A stretch of 64,000 bases of DNA. Source: an uncultured Bacteriovorax sp. (lineage in GTDB: Bacteria; Bdellovibrionota; Bacteriovoracia; Bacteriovoracales; Bacteriovoracaceae). The notes beneath the pieces are model-generated. The model did no database searches. It was not told the origin of the DNA and saw only the letters and a list, made by a program, of their open reading frames with translations. Both the position numbers and the translations under genes were made by a program. Location of the stretch: the NCBI GenBank assembly GCA_946481315.1, contig CAMLMH010000007.1, positions 120,855 to 184,854 on the forward strand, written 5' to 3'. Shown one piece after another: positions 60,864-64,000 of the stretch (position 1 is its first letter; each line of letters begins with the position of its first letter).

Positions 60864-61721
60864 GTGAACGAAAAAAACAGCACCGATCCTAAGACACGCT
60901 CAGCGGGCGATGATAGTGTATCCATTATCTATCATCAGCGCAGTGACTCTCCTAAGTATTTTGAAATTAAAAAAAGCAAGATCTTCGTTCTGCTCATTGG
61001 TCTTCCGACTATCACGCTTATTTCTTTAGTTTTAGGTGGTATCGGTCTGATTCACACCAGCCCCTTTCATCTAATCGAATCAGTCAAAGAAACAAGTGCA
61101 GCCCAGAAAATAGCCCAGGAACAACAGGCATTAAGAGAAGAAAATGAAGAGCTAAAGTCCGAACTGGAGCAGGCCAGATTAGCAGCTGAACAAATGACGG
61201 TCACAAAAGACAATACTGCGACTGCAACAGAAGGCGAAGGCCCAGATGCCCGATGCCCGGCCCCGGTCGCCTGTGCAGCTCCTAATTCTCCTGCTGTGGC
61301 GTCGAGCATCGGCTTATCCACACTGTCTTTCTTCCGCCCGATACAAGGACAAAAAGACCGCACTCGCCCCGCCCAGATGAATCTTTCAGGTTTTAAAACA
61401 GTGGTCGGACGTGACAATGTGAATCTGCAATTCAATATCATCCCGGCCACCGGAACTGACAATAAAATTTCCGGCCATATTGTTGTTCTAATGAAAAGCG
61501 ATCAGGGGATTCAGGTTTATCCTGCCGCTTCACTTGCCGGAGCTGATCATCAGATCAATTATGCTGCCGGTGAACCTTTTGCCACCCAGAGATTTCGGCC
61601 GGTCGATGCTCCTTTTTTAAAACCTCGTCGTGGTGGTAATTTTATTTTTACCATTTTTATTTTTTCCCGAACAGGCGACCTGATTCATTATCAGAATGCC
61701 AACATGGTCATCAAAATCTAA
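60864..61721 (+). CDS. Single-span membrane protein with coiled coil, bactofilin operon
   Basis: A 285-residue protein starting with GTG at 60864, 5 bases after the previous stop. A basic cytoplasmic N-terminus of about 40 residues is followed by one membrane helix (about 42-65, IFVLLIGLPTITLISLVLGGIG), a coiled coil (about 80-112, ALREENEELKSELEQARLAAEQ), a Pro/Ala linker with two cysteines, and a beta-rich periplasmic domain (about 150-285). This layout could bridge the cytoplasmic bactofilin to periplasmic wall enzymes, a role usually played by M23 peptidases or scaffold proteins in bactofilin operons. No family recognised; function inferred from context. Confidence 0.72.
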   Translation: MNEKNSTDPKTRSAGDDSVSIIYHQRSDSPKYFEIKKSKIFVLLIGLPTITLISLVLGGIGLIHTSPFHLIESVKETSAAQKIAQEQQALREENEELKSELEQARLAAEQMTVTKDNTATATEGEGPDARCPAPVACAAPNSPAVASSIGLSTLSFFRPIQGQKDRTRPAQMNLSGFKTVVGRDNVNLQFNIIPATGTDNKISGHIVVLMKSDQGIQVYPAASLAGADHQINYAAGEPFATQRFRPVDAPFLKPRRGGNFIFTIFIFSRTGDLIHYQNANMVIKI

Positions 61722-61730
61722 GGCAGAATT

Positions 61731-62066
61731 ATGATTCAGGATCAGACATTCACGACAATCGGAAAACAAACACAGCTTCAGGGAACACTGAAGCTCGAGG
61801 GCAATACTCACCTCTATGGATCATTTAATGGTGAATTGCATATCGCTAAAGGTGCAAAACTTGTGCTGGAAATCGGTTCAAGAACAGAAGGAACAATTAT
61901 TTGTGAAAATCTGGAAGTGTATGGCGAATTTTCCGGTCAAATCAAAGCCACCGGGGTGGTCACGCTCTATCCTACTAGTTACGTTCAGGGACAAATCTTA
62001 GCGCGTTCAATGGAAATTCTTCCTGGTGCTCAGGTCAATATCAACGGACACACTGAGGACTTATAA
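61731..62066 (+). CDS. Bactofilin (polymer-forming cytoskeletal protein)
   Basis: A 111-residue protein that is almost all beta-strand, with repeating turns as in the bactofilin beta-helix: TTIGKQTQLQGTLKLEGNTHLYGSFNGEL, IGSRTEGTIICENLEVYGEFSGQIKATGVVTLYPTSYVQGQI. Bactofilins polymerise into filaments at the membrane and recruit cell-wall enzymes. The N-terminus is short and not obviously membrane-targeting. It lies 9 bases behind the coiled-coil gene. The next gene is a transposase, so the operon ends here, though no clear terminator is visible. Confidence 0.92.
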   Translation: MIQDQTFTTIGKQTQLQGTLKLEGNTHLYGSFNGELHIAKGAKLVLEIGSRTEGTIICENLEVYGEFSGQIKATGVVTLYPTSYVQGQILARSMEILPGAQVNINGHTEDL

Positions 62067-62152
62067 ACTGCCCTACCTTAATGGTGATGGCCCATATTTA
62101 ATTGGCATTCACTAATTTCTGTCAGCCCACTAATAATCTTAGTTTTTTTAAT

Positions 62153-62161
62153 GTGTTAAAA
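62153..62161 (+). repeat. Possible left inverted repeat of an IS1-like element
   Basis: GTGTTAAAA, matched in inverted form by TTTTAACAC at 63112-63120 on the other side of the transposase gene. Nine bases and AT-rich, so chance is possible. Confidence 0.2.
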
Positions 62162-62198
62162 AGAAGCTTTTTGCTATAGTCCATGCAGCGTTAATCAT

Positions 62199-63077
62199 AT
62201 GTTTCACGGCTGCCCCAAATCAAAATGTCATTATTTTCAGAAAACTGATTTTGTAATCAAAGACGGAGCCTATTATCGCAAAGAGGATGCGCGAAGAATT
62301 CCACGATATCGCTGTAAAAAATGCGGAATTCGCTTTTCTCAATCCACGGCCACACTGGAATTCAGGCAAAAAAAACGCCGGGTAAATCACATGCTTTTTC
62401 AATTGCTCGCCTCGGGAATATCGATGCGAAGGTCGGCGCGATTACTCAAGATTCACAGGACAACTGTTCATCGCAAATTCATTTATCTCGCCAATAAAGC
62501 ACGCTTAAAAAATGAAGAATTTTTAAATTTTCTGGCAGGCCATCAGGTCACTCACTTGCAATTTGATGATTTAATCACTTCAGTGCATACAAAATTAAAA
62601 CCTTTATCTGTATCAGTTGCGGTCGATGCTAAACGCCGGTTTATTCTAGGTGCGGAAGTGGGATCGCTCCCAGCATTCGGACTCCTCGCAGCTGTGTCTA
62701 AGCGCAAGTACGGCTTTCGAAAAAATGAGCATAAAGAGAAATTGAAAACACTGTTGGGAAAAATTCAAAAGGTCATTCATCCCCTTGCACTTATCGAATC
62801 TGATGAACATCAAAATTACCCACCGGCAGTACATGAATTTTTTCCGCATAATGAACATCGCCAATATAAAGGCGGCCGCGGTTGCATCGCGGGTCAGGGT
62901 GAATTAAAAAAACTCAATTACGATCCCCTGTTTTGCCTCAACCATACTTGCGCCATGCTTCGAGCTAATATTAATCGGCTCATTCGCAAAACCTGGTGTA
63001 CAACTAAAGATCCCGAAATGCTGCAAAAACATCTGGATATTTATATCTACTTTCATAACCACTACTATTTAAAATAA
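62199..63077 (+). CDS. IS1-like transposase
   Basis: A 292-residue protein. The N-terminal zinc ribbon has Cys 5, 10, 39 and 42 (YRCKKCGIRFSQST), a helix-turn-helix-like segment follows (SMRRSARLLKIHRTTVHRK, about 75-93), and a DDE-like core has LQFDDLITSVH, VAVDAKRRFILGAEVG and ALIESDEHQNYPP. In canonical IS1 the InsA and InsB parts are joined by frameshifting; here they are in one uninterrupted frame. Transposition competence cannot be judged. No strong ribosome-binding site is evident. Candidate inverted repeats lie at 62153-62161 and 63112-63120. Confidence 0.8.
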   Translation: MFHGCPKSKCHYFQKTDFVIKDGAYYRKEDARRIPRYRCKKCGIRFSQSTATLEFRQKKRRVNHMLFQLLASGISMRRSARLLKIHRTTVHRKFIYLANKARLKNEEFLNFLAGHQVTHLQFDDLITSVHTKLKPLSVSVAVDAKRRFILGAEVGSLPAFGLLAAVSKRKYGFRKNEHKEKLKTLLGKIQKVIHPLALIESDEHQNYPPAVHEFFPHNEHRQYKGGRGCIAGQGELKKLNYDPLFCLNHTCAMLRANINRLIRKTWCTTKDPEMLQKHLDIYIYFHNHYYLK

Positions 63078-63113
63078 AAAAAGACATGGCTTTTAGACCA
63101 TGTCTTCTCTGTT
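63078..63113. terminator. Bidirectional intrinsic terminator
   Basis: Perfect 9-bp stem AAGACATGG (63081-63089) and CCATGTCTT (63098-63106), loop CTTTTAGA, with an A run on the left and TCTCTGTTTT on the right. It separates the convergent transposase and M16 peptidase genes. Confidence 0.82.
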
Positions 63114-63120
63114 TTAACAC
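63112..63120 (-). repeat. Possible right inverted repeat of an IS1-like element
   Basis: TTTTAACAC, the inverse of GTGTTAAAA at 62153-62161. Weak evidence, as stated for the left copy. Confidence 0.2.
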
Positions 63121-63142
63121 CATTGTAATAGGCCAGTTTAGG

Positions 63143-64000
63143 CTAGATAAAGGGACGGTAATCAAGAACTTTTAGCTTGCCGTATTTCTTTTCCAGTTTC
63201 TTGAGTTGTGGCAAAATTTTTCTATCACCTAAAACAAAGATAACCTGCTTTTGCATATCAAAAATATCGCCTATTTTTGTTTTCACTTCGGTAGGTCCGT
63301 ACTTTATCACTGCTTCTTTAAACTCGAAAAGATCACTATACGGCTTGCCGATATGATCTAGATAGAGCAGTTGGGCCAGAAAAGCGCGGTTACTTTCAAA
63401 TTTAAAGGGATGAGCTCCGACCAGACCATTTAGAGACAAGTCGAGTTCTTCCTTCTTCACTCCTTCATTCATGATTGAAGAAACAGTCTCATCAATGACA
63501 GTGATGAGTTTATCAATCGTTTCATTTTTAGTGAATGTGGAAATACCTGATCGTCCGTATTGCTTCTGAGAAGATATGTATGAACCAATTGAATAAGTGA
63601 GTCCCCGTTTCACCCTTACTTCACGCATAAGCTTAGATGTAAAACCACCGCCCAGGAAATCTGCGGCAAGTGCATCGAGATTACGGTCTCCAATTTCGTG
63701 AGCATTCAAAAAGCGCCCTACTCTCAGCTGCACCTGATTGGCATCTGGTACAGGTACAAAAACAAACTGGCCTTTGGCCGGAATCTTAGCTGCATTATCT
63801 AGGCTGCGGACATACTGGGGGCGGTTGCCGTCAAACTTACATTGGTCTTTGAGTATTTTTTCAACGGAAAGAATACTGCGCGGTCCTGTCAGATAAATTC
63901 GTTTCTTCACGTTATCCAGAAAATTGTTCATCTTATTCTTCAAAGCACTTGATGTGTAATTTTTAAAGTCAGCCACTTTGCCTGCAACCGGATAGGCGTA
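63143..64000 (-). CDS. M16 family peptidase, C-terminal part, runs off the right edge
   Basis: The frame has no stop up to base 64000, so the gene begins outside the window; an in-frame GTG at 63976 is not a convincing start. The 285 visible residues are the M16 C-terminal (inactive-lobe) domain: NANQVQLRVGRFLNAHEIGD and FLGGGFTSKLMREVRVKRGLTYSIGSYISSQKQYGRSGIS are diagnostic. In two-lobed M16 proteins the HxxEH zinc site is in the N-terminal lobe, not seen here. It is likely an exported or periplasmic zinc peptidase. Convergent with the transposase gene. Confidence 0.88.
   Translation of the reverse strand, partial: YAYPVAGKVADFKNYTSSALKNKMNNFLDNVKKRIYLTGPRSILSVEKILKDQCKFDGNRPQYVRSLDNAAKIPAKGQFVFVPVPDANQVQLRVGRFLNAHEIGDRNLDALAADFLGGGFTSKLMREVRVKRGLTYSIGSYISSQKQYGRSGISTFTKNETIDKLITVIDETVSSIMNEGVKKEELDLSLNGLVGAHPFKFESNRAFLAQLLYLDHIGKPYSDLFEFKEAVIKYGPTEVKTKIGDIFDMQKQVIFVLGDRKILPQLKKLEKKYGKLKVLDYRPFI

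Noticed and set aside
1..64000. Search for tRNA, rRNA, CRISPR and prophage
   Set aside because: No cloverleaf-like gap sequence, repeat-spacer array or phage gene cluster was seen; gaps are all about 210 bases or shorter.

Overview
The window reads as a chromosomal segment of a Gram-negative, moderately AT-rich bacterium, most likely a deltaproteobacterium-like predator of the Bdellovibrionota (Bacteriovorax/Peredibacter type). The grounds are a myxobacterial Glt/Agl-like motor operon, a TIGR02147/DUF4423 regulator (common in this group), many exported proteases and lipoproteins, a bactofilin operon and orphan sensory proteins. This placement is inference; no rRNA or other phylogenetic marker is present. 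Coding density is very high: no gap reaches 300 bases (the largest are about 200, at 45409-45611 and 59628-59835), and several convergent gene pairs overlap at their ends. I found no rRNA, tRNA, CRISPR array or prophage.

Layout. 1-7682: gliding-type motor operon (TPR proteins, small exported protein, TPR lipoprotein, TolQ/ExbB, ExbD, TonB-like AgmX/PglI protein), closed by a bidirectional terminator. 7726-13860: a large exported protein, a DUF4423 regulator, and an orphan histidine kinase translationally coupled to two periplasmic solute-binding proteins. 13861-18909: three paralogous secreted zincin-like proteins, one 5 bases behind topoisomerase III and two in tandem. 19054-25073: outer-membrane proteins, a chemoreceptor and a degenerate receiver/HD-GYP protein. 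25241-29713: a Zrg-like metal-uptake operon facing an ABC-2 exporter. 29794-33664: peroxidase, a MerR/B12-fold regulator and a probably light- or stress-controlled photolyase operon with repeated operator motifs.

33657-45033: hexapeptide-repeat protein, MATE exporter, RluA pseudouridine synthase, subtilase, aldo-keto reductase, a lipoprotein pair, FabH, endonuclease I, a small lipoprotein and a DTW-domain tRNA-modifying enzyme. 45061-49541: HiPIP, ApaG, a complete polar amino-acid ABC importer and an exported lysozyme-like candidate. 49542-53672: small proteins, a RAYT transposase and a sugar locus (glycosyltransferase, nucleotide-sugar epimerase/decarboxylase, EamA transporter). 53733-59627: NAD synthetase, a histone-H1-like basic protein, then a minus-strand operon of coiled-coil protein, diguanylate cyclase and metallophosphoesterase. 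59836-62066: L,D-transpeptidase, membrane coiled-coil protein and bactofilin. 62199-64000: IS1-like transposase and the C-terminal part of an M16 peptidase running off the right edge.

The most promising less-described items are the kinase plus two binding proteins, the topB-coupled zincin family, the paired lipoproteins with hints of papain-like and amidoligase-like motifs, the L,D-transpeptidase/coiled-coil/bactofilin operon, and the photolyase control region.
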